Of a stretch of 64,000 nucleotides of DNA, positions 54,279 to 61,872 are shown piece by piece. Position 1 is the first letter of the stretch. Each line of letters begins with the position of its first letter. The notes under the pieces were generated by a model. The model saw only the letters and a list, made by a program, of their open reading frames with translations. It had not been told where the DNA came from and did not search any database. Source of the DNA: Streptomyces sp. NBC_01498 (lineage in GTDB: Bacteria > Actinomycetota > Actinomycetes > Streptomycetales > Streptomycetaceae). Location: the NCBI RefSeq assembly GCF_036327775.1, contig NZ_CP109598.1:6863501-6927500 (forward strand). Reading direction: 5' to 3'. Both the position numbers and the translations under genes were made by a program.

Positions 54279-55298
54279 ATGACCGCGCATCCGCCGGAAC
54301 CGCTTCGCGCACCGGCCGCCCCGGAGCCGCCTGCCCCGCCGGAGCCGCCCGCCTCCCCGGAACCCCCGTCCGCCACGACGTCACCGGCCGTCCCGGACCC
54401 GGACGACCTGGAATCCCTGCTGAGCATCCGCCACTTCGAGAACCTGCTGCTGCGGATGTTCGCCGAGGGCAGGCTCAACGGCACCACCCACACCTGTCTG
54501 GGACAGGAGTACGTGCCGGTGGCGCTGGCCCCGCTGCTGGCGGGCGACCACGTCCTCAGCAACCACCGGGGCCACGGCCACTACCTGGCCCTGTTCCGGG
54601 ACCCCGCCGGACTGCTCGCGGAGATCATGGGCCGGGCCGGCGCGGTGTGTTCGGGCGTCGGCGGCAGCCAGCACATCCGCCGCGAGGGCTACCTCTCCAC
54701 CGGCGTCCAGGGCCAGAGCCTGCCGCTGGCCGTCGGCATCGGTCTGCGCTGCAAGCGCGTCGGGTCCGGCCGGATCGCCGCCGCGTTCGTCGGTGACGGC
54801 ACCTGGGGCGAGGGAGCGGTGTACGAGGCGCTCAACATGGCCGCGCTGTGGCGGTCGCCGGTCCTGGTGGTCGTCGAGCACAACGGGGTCGCCCAGTCCA
54901 CCCCGTCGCACCTCCAGATGGCCGGTTCGATCGCGGACCGGGCCGCCGCCTTCGGCATCGACTTCCTGGAGATAACCGGCCATCAGGTGCCGGAGATCCG
55001 GGAGCGGCTGGCCCCCGTGGTCCGCCGGGTCCGCGAGGAACACCGCCCGGCCGTCGTGCAGTTCACCACCCACCGGCTCGGGCCGCACAGCAAGGGCGAC
55101 GACACCCGCCCCCGGGAGGAGGTGGACCGCCTCTGGGACGACGACTGGCACCGGGAGCTGACCGAACGGCTGGGCGAGCCGTTCCGGGAGCTCGACGCGC
55201 GGATCCGCGCCGACATGGAAGAGCTGGCCCGGGAGGTGGAGGCACGGCCGCCCGCCGCGTGGACGGGGTCCGGTCTCCCGGACACGAGGATGGAGTAG
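54279..55298 (+). CDS. Thiamine-diphosphate dehydrogenase E1-alpha-like subunit
   Basis: A 339-residue PDH/BCKDH E1-alpha-type protein. AGGGGGG precedes ATG 54279. The first 40 residues are Pro/Glu-rich. The ThDP motif starts at Gly172: GDGTWGEGAVYEALNMAALW, ending EHNGVAQSTPS (the conserved Asn and Ser). The early HFENLLLRMFAEGRLNG and TCLGQEYVPVALA (substrate-entry helix) match the family. Its partner, E1-beta, is fused to E2 in the gene two positions downstream. An ACP gene lies between. This layout is that of NapB/NapD and QncN/QncL, in which a ketose phosphate supplies a two-carbon hydroxyacyl unit; pyruvate use is not excluded. Confidence 0.88.
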   Translation: MTAHPPEPLRAPAAPEPPAPPEPPASPEPPSATTSPAVPDPDDLESLLSIRHFENLLLRMFAEGRLNGTTHTCLGQEYVPVALAPLLAGDHVLSNHRGHGHYLALFRDPAGLLAEIMGRAGAVCSGVGGSQHIRREGYLSTGVQGQSLPLAVGIGLRCKRVGSGRIAAAFVGDGTWGEGAVYEALNMAALWRSPVLVVVEHNGVAQSTPSHLQMAGSIADRAAAFGIDFLEITGHQVPEIRERLAPVVRRVREEHRPAVVQFTTHRLGPHSKGDDTRPREEVDRLWDDDWHRELTERLGEPFRELDARIRADMEELAREVEARPPAAWTGSGLPDTRME

Positions 55299-55300
55299 CC

Positions 55301-55558
55301 ATGGCCGAACCGAGCGAGAGCACGGAACCGACCGGACTGACGGACCTGGTGGCCGACGTGCTCCAGGTCGCCGCCGCCGAGGTGACCGACGACACCGGGC
55401 CCGCCACCTCGGCGGCCTGGACCAGCCTGCGGCACGTCCAGATCGTCGCCCGGGTCGAGAAGACCTACGGCATACGGCTCACCGCCCGTGAGGTACGCGG
55501 CTGCCGGAGCGTCGGCGCCCTGCGCGGGGTGCTGGCGGAGAAGCGGGAGACACCGTGA
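55301..55558 (+). CDS. Discrete acyl carrier protein
   Basis: An 85-residue carrier protein, starting two bases after the E1-alpha stop and overlapping the next gene's GTG by four bases. The 4'-phosphopantetheine site is Ser42 in AWTSLRHVQIVARVEKTYG; the usual DSL is TSL, with a preceding Trp. Helix II and the loop GIRLTAREVRGCRSVGALRGVLAE are as in ACPs. The position between E1-alpha and E1-beta/E2 suggests that it, not CoA, accepts the acyl group from the lipoyl arm. A separate phosphopantetheinyl transferase is not in the window. Confidence 0.85.
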   Translation: MAEPSESTEPTGLTDLVADVLQVAAAEVTDDTGPATSAAWTSLRHVQIVARVEKTYGIRLTAREVRGCRSVGALRGVLAEKRETP

Positions 55559-57723
55559 GCGGGCCCGCACCCCGGGTGGTGGAGACCCTCAACGGCGCCC
55601 TGGTCCGGCTGTTCGACGAACGGCCCTCGCTGCACCTGCTCGGGGAGGACGTACTCGACCCGTACGGCGGCGCCTTCAAGGTGACCCGCGGCCTGTCCAC
55701 CCGCCACCCCGACCGGGTGCTCGGCACCCCGATCAGCGAGGCGGGCATCACCGGCGTGGCCGGCGGTCTGGCCCTCGCCGGTGACCAGGCGATCGTCGAG
55801 GTGATGTTCGGCGACTTCGCCGCGCTCGCCTTCGACCAGGTGCTCAACCTGATCTCCAAGTCGGTGACCATGTACGGGGACCGGGTGCCGATGCCGGTCG
55901 TGGTGCGCTGCCCGGTCGGCGGCAACCGGGGGTACGGCCCCACCCACAGCCAGAGCCTCCAGAAGCACTTCGTGGGCATTCCCAACCTGGCGCTGTACGA
56001 GACGAGCCCGTTCCACGACCCGTACGCGCAGCTCGCCGAGGGCCTCGACCACGGGCCCGCGATCCTCTTCGAGGACAAGGTCCTCTACACCCGGCGGATG
56101 TACCGGGACGGGACGGTGGACGAGCACCACCGGTACGAGCTGCTCGGCGGCCCGACCGGCTGGGCGCACGTCACCCCCGTGGACGCGGCCCCCGCCGACG
56201 TGGTGCTGATCTGCCCCGGCGGGACCGCGCACCGGGCGCTCGAAGCCGCCCGGCTGCTGCGCGACCGGGGACTGACCGCACACGTACTGGTACCGGCCCG
56301 GCTCTACCCGCCCGACCTGGAACCCGTGCTGCCGCTGCTGGCGGGCGCCCGGCTCGTCGCGGTCGCGGAGGAGAGCACCGCGGGCGGCACCTGGGGCGCC
56401 GAGATCGCCGCCCGGGTGCACGCGCGGATCTGGGCGGAACTGCGCGCGCCCGTGCTGCTGTTGTCGTCGGCGGACTCGGTGGTGCCGACCGCCCCGCACC
56501 TGGAGGCGGAGGTACTGCTGGGGGCCGGGCGGATCGCCCAGGAGATCGAGGCCGCCGCCGCCCGCACGCTGCCGGCCCGCGCGCCGGCCGCGCCCGCGGG
56601 GCCCGTCGCCGCCGCCGGGCCCCTGGTGGACCCCGGCTCGCACGCGTCCGCGCCGGCCGCCGCAGCCCCGGACACCGTCGCGCCGGAAGGCGTCGAGCCC
56701 GTGGCCGGGGTGCCGGTCAGCATGCCCAAGCTCAACAACAACGACACCGACTACCTGGTGCTCCAGTGGCTCGCCGAGGACGGCGCGGAGGTCGCCGAGG
56801 GCGACCCGCTGGTCGAGGTGGAGACCTCCAAGGCGGTCGAGGAGATCGCCGCCCCGGCCGCCGGGCACCTGCGCGTGCACGCCGCCGAAGGCACCGAGAT
56901 CGGCGTCGGGAAGCTCCTCGCCGAACTGTTCGCCGAACCGCCCACGACCCCGTCCGCCCCTCCGGCCGCCACCTCCCCGGGCGCCACGGCCGCGGCCGTG
57001 CCCGAACCGCCCGCCGCCGCCCCGCCCGGACCCGACGCCCGCACCCATGTGCTCGACCGGGCCCAGCAGGGCACCGCCGCCGTCGTCACCCGCGCCCACC
57101 AGGAGGTGCCCGCCGCCTTCGCCGCCGTCGAGGTCGAGGTGGACGCGGTACTGGCCCGGCTGCGGACGCTGTCCGACGACACCGGCGCCGAGGTCGGCCT
57201 CCCGGAGGCGGTGGTGAAGGCCGTGGCCGCCGCCCACCCCGCGTTCCCGCACCTGTTCGGCACCCTCCTGGACGAGCGGACCGTACGACTCGCCGACACC
57301 GTGGACATCGGAGTCACCGTGGACGCCGGGAACGGCCTCTACATCCCCGTGCTCCGCGACTGCGCCGCCCGTTCCCTCACCGACCTCTCCGACGACCTCA
57401 TGGAGTTCCGGATGAAGGCGTTCCGCGGTGAGTTCACCGCGGGCGAGCTGTCCGGCGGCTCCCTGAGCGTGTCCCTGAACACGGAGCCCGGCGTCCTGGT
57501 CGTCCAGCCGATCGTCATGTGGCCGCAGCTGTGCATGGTCTCGGTCGGCGGCCCGCTCACCCGCCTCGTCCTCACCGAGGGGACACCCACCCCCGCCACC
57601 GCGGTCACCCTCGGTCTCGCCTACGACCACCGGGTCGTCAACGGCCGGGAGGCGGTCGCGTTCCTGCGCGTCGTCGCGGACGCCCTCCACGACCCGGAAC
57701 AGCTCGACAAACTCATCGACTGA
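55555..57723 (+). CDS. Fused E1-beta / lipoyl / E2 acyltransferase
   Basis: A 722-residue fusion from GTG 55555. Residues 1-330 are E1-beta-like (GEDVLDPYGGAFKVTRGL, ISEAGITGVAGGLALAGDQ, FGDFAALAFDQ, CPVGGNRGYGPTHSQS). After an Ala/Pro linker comes a lipoyl domain (388-460) with acceptor Lys426 in VETSKAVEE. A second Pro/Ala linker leads to the acyltransferase (495-722), ending YDHRVVNGREAVAFLR. The E2 HxxxDG catalytic motif reads His692-Arg-Val-Val-Asn-Gly: Asp is Asn. No peripheral-subunit-binding (E3) domain is seen, so lipoamide reoxidation is not obviously built in, which fits a non-oxidative transfer of a ketose-derived two-carbon unit to the ACP. Pathway assignment is inferred. Confidence 0.88.
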   Translation: MSGPAPRVVETLNGALVRLFDERPSLHLLGEDVLDPYGGAFKVTRGLSTRHPDRVLGTPISEAGITGVAGGLALAGDQAIVEVMFGDFAALAFDQVLNLISKSVTMYGDRVPMPVVVRCPVGGNRGYGPTHSQSLQKHFVGIPNLALYETSPFHDPYAQLAEGLDHGPAILFEDKVLYTRRMYRDGTVDEHHRYELLGGPTGWAHVTPVDAAPADVVLICPGGTAHRALEAARLLRDRGLTAHVLVPARLYPPDLEPVLPLLAGARLVAVAEESTAGGTWGAEIAARVHARIWAELRAPVLLLSSADSVVPTAPHLEAEVLLGAGRIAQEIEAAAARTLPARAPAAPAGPVAAAGPLVDPGSHASAPAAAAPDTVAPEGVEPVAGVPVSMPKLNNNDTDYLVLQWLAEDGAEVAEGDPLVEVETSKAVEEIAAPAAGHLRVHAAEGTEIGVGKLLAELFAEPPTTPSAPPAATSPGATAAAVPEPPAAAPPGPDARTHVLDRAQQGTAAVVTRAHQEVPAAFAAVEVEVDAVLARLRTLSDDTGAEVGLPEAVVKAVAAAHPAFPHLFGTLLDERTVRLADTVDIGVTVDAGNGLYIPVLRDCAARSLTDLSDDLMEFRMKAFRGEFTAGELSGGSLSVSLNTEPGVLVVQPIVMWPQLCMVSVGGPLTRLVLTEGTPTPATAVTLGLAYDHRVVNGREAVAFLRVVADALHDPEQLDKLID

Positions 57724-57742
57724 CCCTGAGGAGTGAGCGCCA

Positions 57743-58747
57743 GTGGAGTACGGGTTGACCGCCTTCGGTGTGGCCCTGGGCGAAGAGGCCGCCGTCAAGG
57801 ACGTCGTGGCCGAGTACACCGAGGACGTCGAGCGCGTCCTCGGATACGGCTACGAGTACATCCACCGGGCCCCGCCCGACGTGAGCGTCACCGACCTCGC
57901 CGTCGACGCGGGCCGGCGGGCCCTCGCGTCGGTGAACCCGCGCGAGGTCGACCTGCTCGTCCTCGCCCTCACCGACCTCGCCGACCACCTCTACTGGGAC
58001 GCGGCGGCCCAGGTCCAGTGGGCCCTCGGACTCAGCCACGCCGAGGCGGTGCTCGTCGACCAGGGCTGCGTGGGCGGAGTCACCGCGTTCGACACCGTCG
58101 CGGGCCGGTTCGCCACCCACCCCGGCTACCGGACGGCGCTGGTCATCGGCGCCAACCGGACCGTGGAGGCGTACTGGAACAGGCTGGACACCCACTCGCT
58201 GCTCTTCTCGGACGGGGCCGCCGCCGCCGTCGCCGTACGCGACGCGCCCACGCTGCGCTGGCGGTCCTCCTACGCGGAGACCGACGGCCGGTACGCCGAC
58301 TTCTTCCGGATGGACGTCGGCGGCGCCCGGCAGCCCTTCGTACCCGGCACCGGAACACCCGCCGTACGCGACGCCTGGGACGTGGTCGAGCGCTTCGACC
58401 ACGACGCCGAACGGCTGGCCGCCTACGCCGAGGAGATCGACGAGCGCACCGCGCGCGCCGTCCACCGGGCCTGCCGCCAGGCCGACTGCGACGAGGAGAG
58501 CCTGGCCCGGCTGCTCCTGCTCAACGACAACGCCCGGGTACTGGCGGCGCAGGCCGAACTGATCGGGGTGCCGCTGGAGCGGACCAACGCCCGACTGGCC
58601 GCCCGGAACGGGCACTTCGGTGCCGCCGACCACCTGTTCGCCCTCGCCCGGCTGGAGGAGGACGGGGAGCTGGCGCCCGGGGACCTCGTGGCCCTCGCGG
58701 CCAACGGCCGGGGCATGCACTGGGCGTGCGCGGTCCTCCAGTGCTGA
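57743..58747 (+). CDS. KAS III-like condensing or acyltransferase enzyme with altered active site
   Basis: A 334-residue thiolase-fold protein (GTG 57743 after GGAG). The nucleophile is Cys109 in VDQGCVGGVTAFD. By alignment to FabH, the His of the PHQAN motif corresponds to Asn261 (LLLNDNARVL), and the Asn of HGNTSAAS corresponds to His291 (RNGHFGAAD), so His and Asn appear exchanged. The C-terminal GDLVALAANGRGMHWACAVL is the usual GG(F)xW end. The changed triad suggests acyl transfer or an unusual condensation instead of standard decarboxylative chain initiation. As the last gene of the E1/ACP/E2 operon (19 bases after the E2 stop), it likely uses the ACP-bound unit. Partner unknown. Confidence 0.85.
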   Translation: MEYGLTAFGVALGEEAAVKDVVAEYTEDVERVLGYGYEYIHRAPPDVSVTDLAVDAGRRALASVNPREVDLLVLALTDLADHLYWDAAAQVQWALGLSHAEAVLVDQGCVGGVTAFDTVAGRFATHPGYRTALVIGANRTVEAYWNRLDTHSLLFSDGAAAAVAVRDAPTLRWRSSYAETDGRYADFFRMDVGGARQPFVPGTGTPAVRDAWDVVERFDHDAERLAAYAEEIDERTARAVHRACRQADCDEESLARLLLLNDNARVLAAQAELIGVPLERTNARLAARNGHFGAADHLFALARLEEDGELAPGDLVALAANGRGMHWACAVLQC

Positions 58748-58820
58748 CCGTGTCGCCGGCCGCCCGCTCGGCCGTCCGGGGAGTCTCCTCCCACCACCGA
58801 ACAGATCGGAGTAAAACGCT

Positions 58821-59327
58821 ATGAGTCGTCACCCCGCCCGGCGCGCCCTGATGGCCGCCGCGCTGGTCTGCGCGGGCCTGGGCCTGGTGTCCTGCGCGTC
58901 CACGCCCGACCCGGACGCCCAGTCCGCCGGCTCCGCAGACACCCCCGCCTGCCGGATGTTCAAACCGGTCTCCGTCGACCTCGGTCTCGGTGAACCCTCG
59001 GTGAGCCAGATGGCCGGCGACGGCTGCACCGCCCACACCCACGAGTTCGGCACCCTCACCCTCACCCTGCGGGACCGTCCCTACGAGGCGGTGGCCACCG
59101 GGGACGGCAAGCGGAGCACGATGAAGTTCGGCGAGTACGACGCCGTGATGCTGATGGGTTCCCTGAACGGTGTCTGCAAGATCTTCCTGGACACCGGGGA
59201 GAAGGACAGCGTGGAACTGCGGCTCGGCCGGACCACGGCGATGACCCCGCAGGTGTGCACCTCCCTGAAGAAGGCGGCGGGGAAGCTCGCGGCCTCGCTT
59301 CCCGCCCCGACCGCAGCCGCCGGCTGA
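58821..59327 (+). CDS. DUF3558-like lipoprotein
   Basis: A 168-residue predicted lipoprotein: MSRHPARRALMAAALVCAGLGLVSC with cysteine 25 in LVS|C, then an Asp/Ala/Ser linker. The body ACRMFKPVSVDLGLGEPSVSQMAGDGCTAHTHEFGTLTLTLRDRPYEA contains a Cys pair and pattern like DUF3558 of actinobacteria. Its function is unknown. The ATG has GGAG upstream. Position 74 bases after the KAS III-like gene, on the same strand, suggests co-expression, but a role in the pathway is not evident. Confidence 0.8.
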   Translation: MSRHPARRALMAAALVCAGLGLVSCASTPDPDAQSAGSADTPACRMFKPVSVDLGLGEPSVSQMAGDGCTAHTHEFGTLTLTLRDRPYEAVATGDGKRSTMKFGEYDAVMLMGSLNGVCKIFLDTGEKDSVELRLGRTTAMTPQVCTSLKKAAGKLAASLPAPTAAAG

Positions 59328-59339
59328 CCCTTCCCCGTA

Positions 59340-59391
59340 CCCCTGGTGCCGGGGCCCGCCACCGTACGGTGGCGGGCCCCGGCACCAGGGG
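59340..59391. terminator. Perfect 52-bp palindrome, bidirectional terminator
   Basis: 26-bp perfect arms meet with no loop at CCGT|ACGG (59340-59365 and 59366-59391), between the convergent lipoprotein and M28 peptidase genes. As RNA it folds into a very stable hairpin from either strand. It begins 12 bases after one stop codon and ends nine before the other. Confidence 0.9.
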
Positions 59392-59400
59392 TTTCGCCGC

Positions 59401-61872
59401 TCACCCCAGGGTGCGGGTGGTGGCGGCCAGGGTCGCCTCCCCGACGGACGCGACCCCGAGAGCGGGCGCCCGGGTGTCGCCCGGCCCGTCGGCCGCCGGG
59501 CCCGGCAGCCCCGGGGTGCGGTCGATGACCCGGACCGTCGCCGGTCCCGCCGCCAGTTCCAGTTCCAGCTCCGCTCCCCGCGCGGGCACCTGACGGACCC
59601 ACAGTTCCCACGCCGCGTCCCCGTCCGGGTCGTCGGCGAACCTGCCCGGCACCCCGGACAGGGACCAGCCCCGGACGGCCGCCCCGCTGACGACGATCAC
59701 CAGCTCGTCGGCGCCGCGCCCGGAGACCGCCGTCAGCCGCACCCGCCGCCCCCCGTCCGCCGAGTCCCCGACCACCGTGCTGGTGACCCGGGGACCGGGC
59801 AGCGGGAACGCGTCGGCCGGGCCGCGCCGTACCGGCACCCGCCAGCCGGGCCAGAGGTCGGCCACCGAACCGCGCTCGGCGTCCGCAGGCAGGAACCGGT
59901 CGCTCCAGTCGTCCGACGGTGCCCTGCCGATCCAGTGGGCCGTACGCCGGTCCGCGTCCCACAGGTACAGCAGGTCGGACCGGACCGGCTGTTCGCGCTC
60001 CGGAGGCAGCAGGGCGGTGCCCGCCAGCACCGCCGTCGCCACCACGGCGGCGGTCACCGGCAGCAGACGCGGCAGGCGCGGCAGCACCCCCGGCAGCAGG
60101 GCCGTGAGCAGTGACGCCACGGCCACCGGCGCGGCCACCAGACCGAGGCCCAGGGCGTTCGTGAGCAGCGGCAGCAGCGGGAACACCAGCAGGGCGCACG
60201 GCACCGTGCCCAGCGCGGCGGCCAGCACCTGGCCGCGTACGGTCGTCCCGGCCCGGGAGGTGAGCACGGCGACCGCCGCGAGCAGCCCCAGCGTCGGCCA
60301 GACGAAGACGTGGCTGCCGCCGGGCAGCAGCACCGCCGTCACGAGGGACAGCAGGATCCACAGCAGCGCCGCGCCCGCCACCTGCGCCCCGGGACGGGCC
60401 CACCGCCGGGCGAGCAGAGCCAGCGCGCTGCCGACGGCCAGGGCGAACACCAGGAACCCGGCGAGCGCCGTCCCGTGCCCGCCGATGTCGTAGTAGTGGG
60501 GGAACTCGGCGTGCCCGGACGCCGTCAGCGGGGCCAGGAAGAACGCCGCCCCGGCGGCGAGCAGCAGCTGGCCGAGGGCGACGAGGAACCCCCGGCAGAC
60601 GTCGCCCACGGTGAGCGCGCCCCGGGCGCGCAGCCGCAGCAGCAGCGCCAGGCCGAGCCCGGCCACGACCAGCGCGGCGGGCAGGGCCGCGCCCAGCGGA
60701 TAGGAGACGAACAGTCCACCGGCCCGGAAGTACGCGGAGTTCCCGGCCGGGGTGTGCGCCAGGTCGGCGGAGCCGAGCGCGCGGGCCAGCCCGAGGGCCT
60801 GGTCGCCCTGGTGCTGGACGGTGGCCGGATCCACCTGGTCCGGGGTGTCGGTGGCCCCGTGGTAGTGGGTGTAGCCGTCCAGGTAGGCCAGGTTCAGCCC
60901 CTGGTGCCCGGCCTCCTGGAACACCGTGAAGTCGGTCAGGTTGGGCATGTAGCCGTACGCGGCGTCGAGCAGCGAGTCGGCCCGCGCGCCCGGCACCTTT
61001 CCGGCGAGGGTGTCCACCAGCCACGCGGCGTCCGGCCCGGTCTCGAACATCAGGCTCGGCCCGCGGCTGCCCCGGGCCTCGAAGTTCAGGACCACCGCGT
61101 CGGGCGGCAGCGCGCCCGGGGCGTCCACCAGGGCCTGCGCGCCGAGGAGACCGCTCTCCTCGGCGTCGGTGAACACGAGCAGGACGTCGTTGCGCGGGGG
61201 CGGTCCGGTACGGAGCGCGCGGGCCGTCTCCAGCAGCACCGACACCGGGACCCCGGCGTCGTTGGCGCCGGGCCCGGCCTCGGTGGAGTCGTAGTGGGTG
61301 ACCAGCGCGACGGGCCGGGTGCTCGCGGTGCCGGGGATGCGGGCGACCACGTTCTCCAGCCGGAGCCCGGCGTACCGGGAGTCGGCGGCGGTGGGGGAGA
61401 GGTCGGGGCGGTGGGCTGCGGCGGCCCCGGTGTGCACTTGGGCGTCGATGCCCAGCGCGGTGAGGGTACGGACGATGTACTCACGGGCCCGGGTGTGCGC
61501 GGGCGAGCCGCTGGGCCGGGGGGCGTCGGCGATCTCCCGTACGTGAGCGCCGGCGCGGGCGGCCGAGAAGGCGTCGGCGGGAGCGTCCGGGCCCCGGGCG
61601 GCGGGCATCCGGGCGTCCTGGACCACCAGCGCCAGACACAGCGCGGCGAAGACGGCGACCGCCGCCGGGAACACCCGGCGTCTCCCGGCCGTACGGCCCG
61701 TTCCCGGCGGCTCGTCACCGGCGCCGTGCCGGTCGGTGCCGTGCTCCCCGGGGCTGTCGCGTGCCCGCCCGTCGGGGCGTGGATCCTCCGGGCCCTCGGG
61801 GTCGGGCGCGGACCGGTCGGAACCACCGGGCGGGGTGCGGCCCGCCCCGGTGTCATACCGCCTGAGTGCCAT
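59401..61872 (-). CDS. Polytopic M28-family zinc aminopeptidase
   Basis: An 823-residue membrane peptidase. The N-terminus is disordered, followed by one membrane segment (VFPAAVAVFAALCLALVV, about 67-84). The extracytoplasmic M28 domain (about 100-370) has zinc ligands THYDST (His193, Asp195 region), GANDAGVP (Asp205), TDAEESG (Glu238/239) and a later YTHYHGATDTPD (His). About nine hydrophobic segments then follow, and a C-terminal beta-domain. The layout matches ER-aminopeptidase (Fxna)-like M28 proteins. It overlaps the SARP gene by 20 bases, so is co-regulated. A pro-drug maturation role, as in saframycin-type systems, is inferred and not proved. Confidence 0.88.
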   Translation of the reverse strand: MALRRYDTGAGRTPPGGSDRSAPDPEGPEDPRPDGRARDSPGEHGTDRHGAGDEPPGTGRTAGRRRVFPAAVAVFAALCLALVVQDARMPAARGPDAPADAFSAARAGAHVREIADAPRPSGSPAHTRAREYIVRTLTALGIDAQVHTGAAAAHRPDLSPTAADSRYAGLRLENVVARIPGTASTRPVALVTHYDSTEAGPGANDAGVPVSVLLETARALRTGPPPRNDVLLVFTDAEESGLLGAQALVDAPGALPPDAVVLNFEARGSRGPSLMFETGPDAAWLVDTLAGKVPGARADSLLDAAYGYMPNLTDFTVFQEAGHQGLNLAYLDGYTHYHGATDTPDQVDPATVQHQGDQALGLARALGSADLAHTPAGNSAYFRAGGLFVSYPLGAALPAALVVAGLGLALLLRLRARGALTVGDVCRGFLVALGQLLLAAGAAFFLAPLTASGHAEFPHYYDIGGHGTALAGFLVFALAVGSALALLARRWARPGAQVAGAALLWILLSLVTAVLLPGGSHVFVWPTLGLLAAVAVLTSRAGTTVRGQVLAAALGTVPCALLVFPLLPLLTNALGLGLVAAPVAVASLLTALLPGVLPRLPRLLPVTAAVVATAVLAGTALLPPEREQPVRSDLLYLWDADRRTAHWIGRAPSDDWSDRFLPADAERGSVADLWPGWRVPVRRGPADAFPLPGPRVTSTVVGDSADGGRRVRLTAVSGRGADELVIVVSGAAVRGWSLSGVPGRFADDPDGDAAWELWVRQVPARGAELELELAAGPATVRVIDRTPGLPGPAADGPGDTRAPALGVASVGEATLAATTRTLG

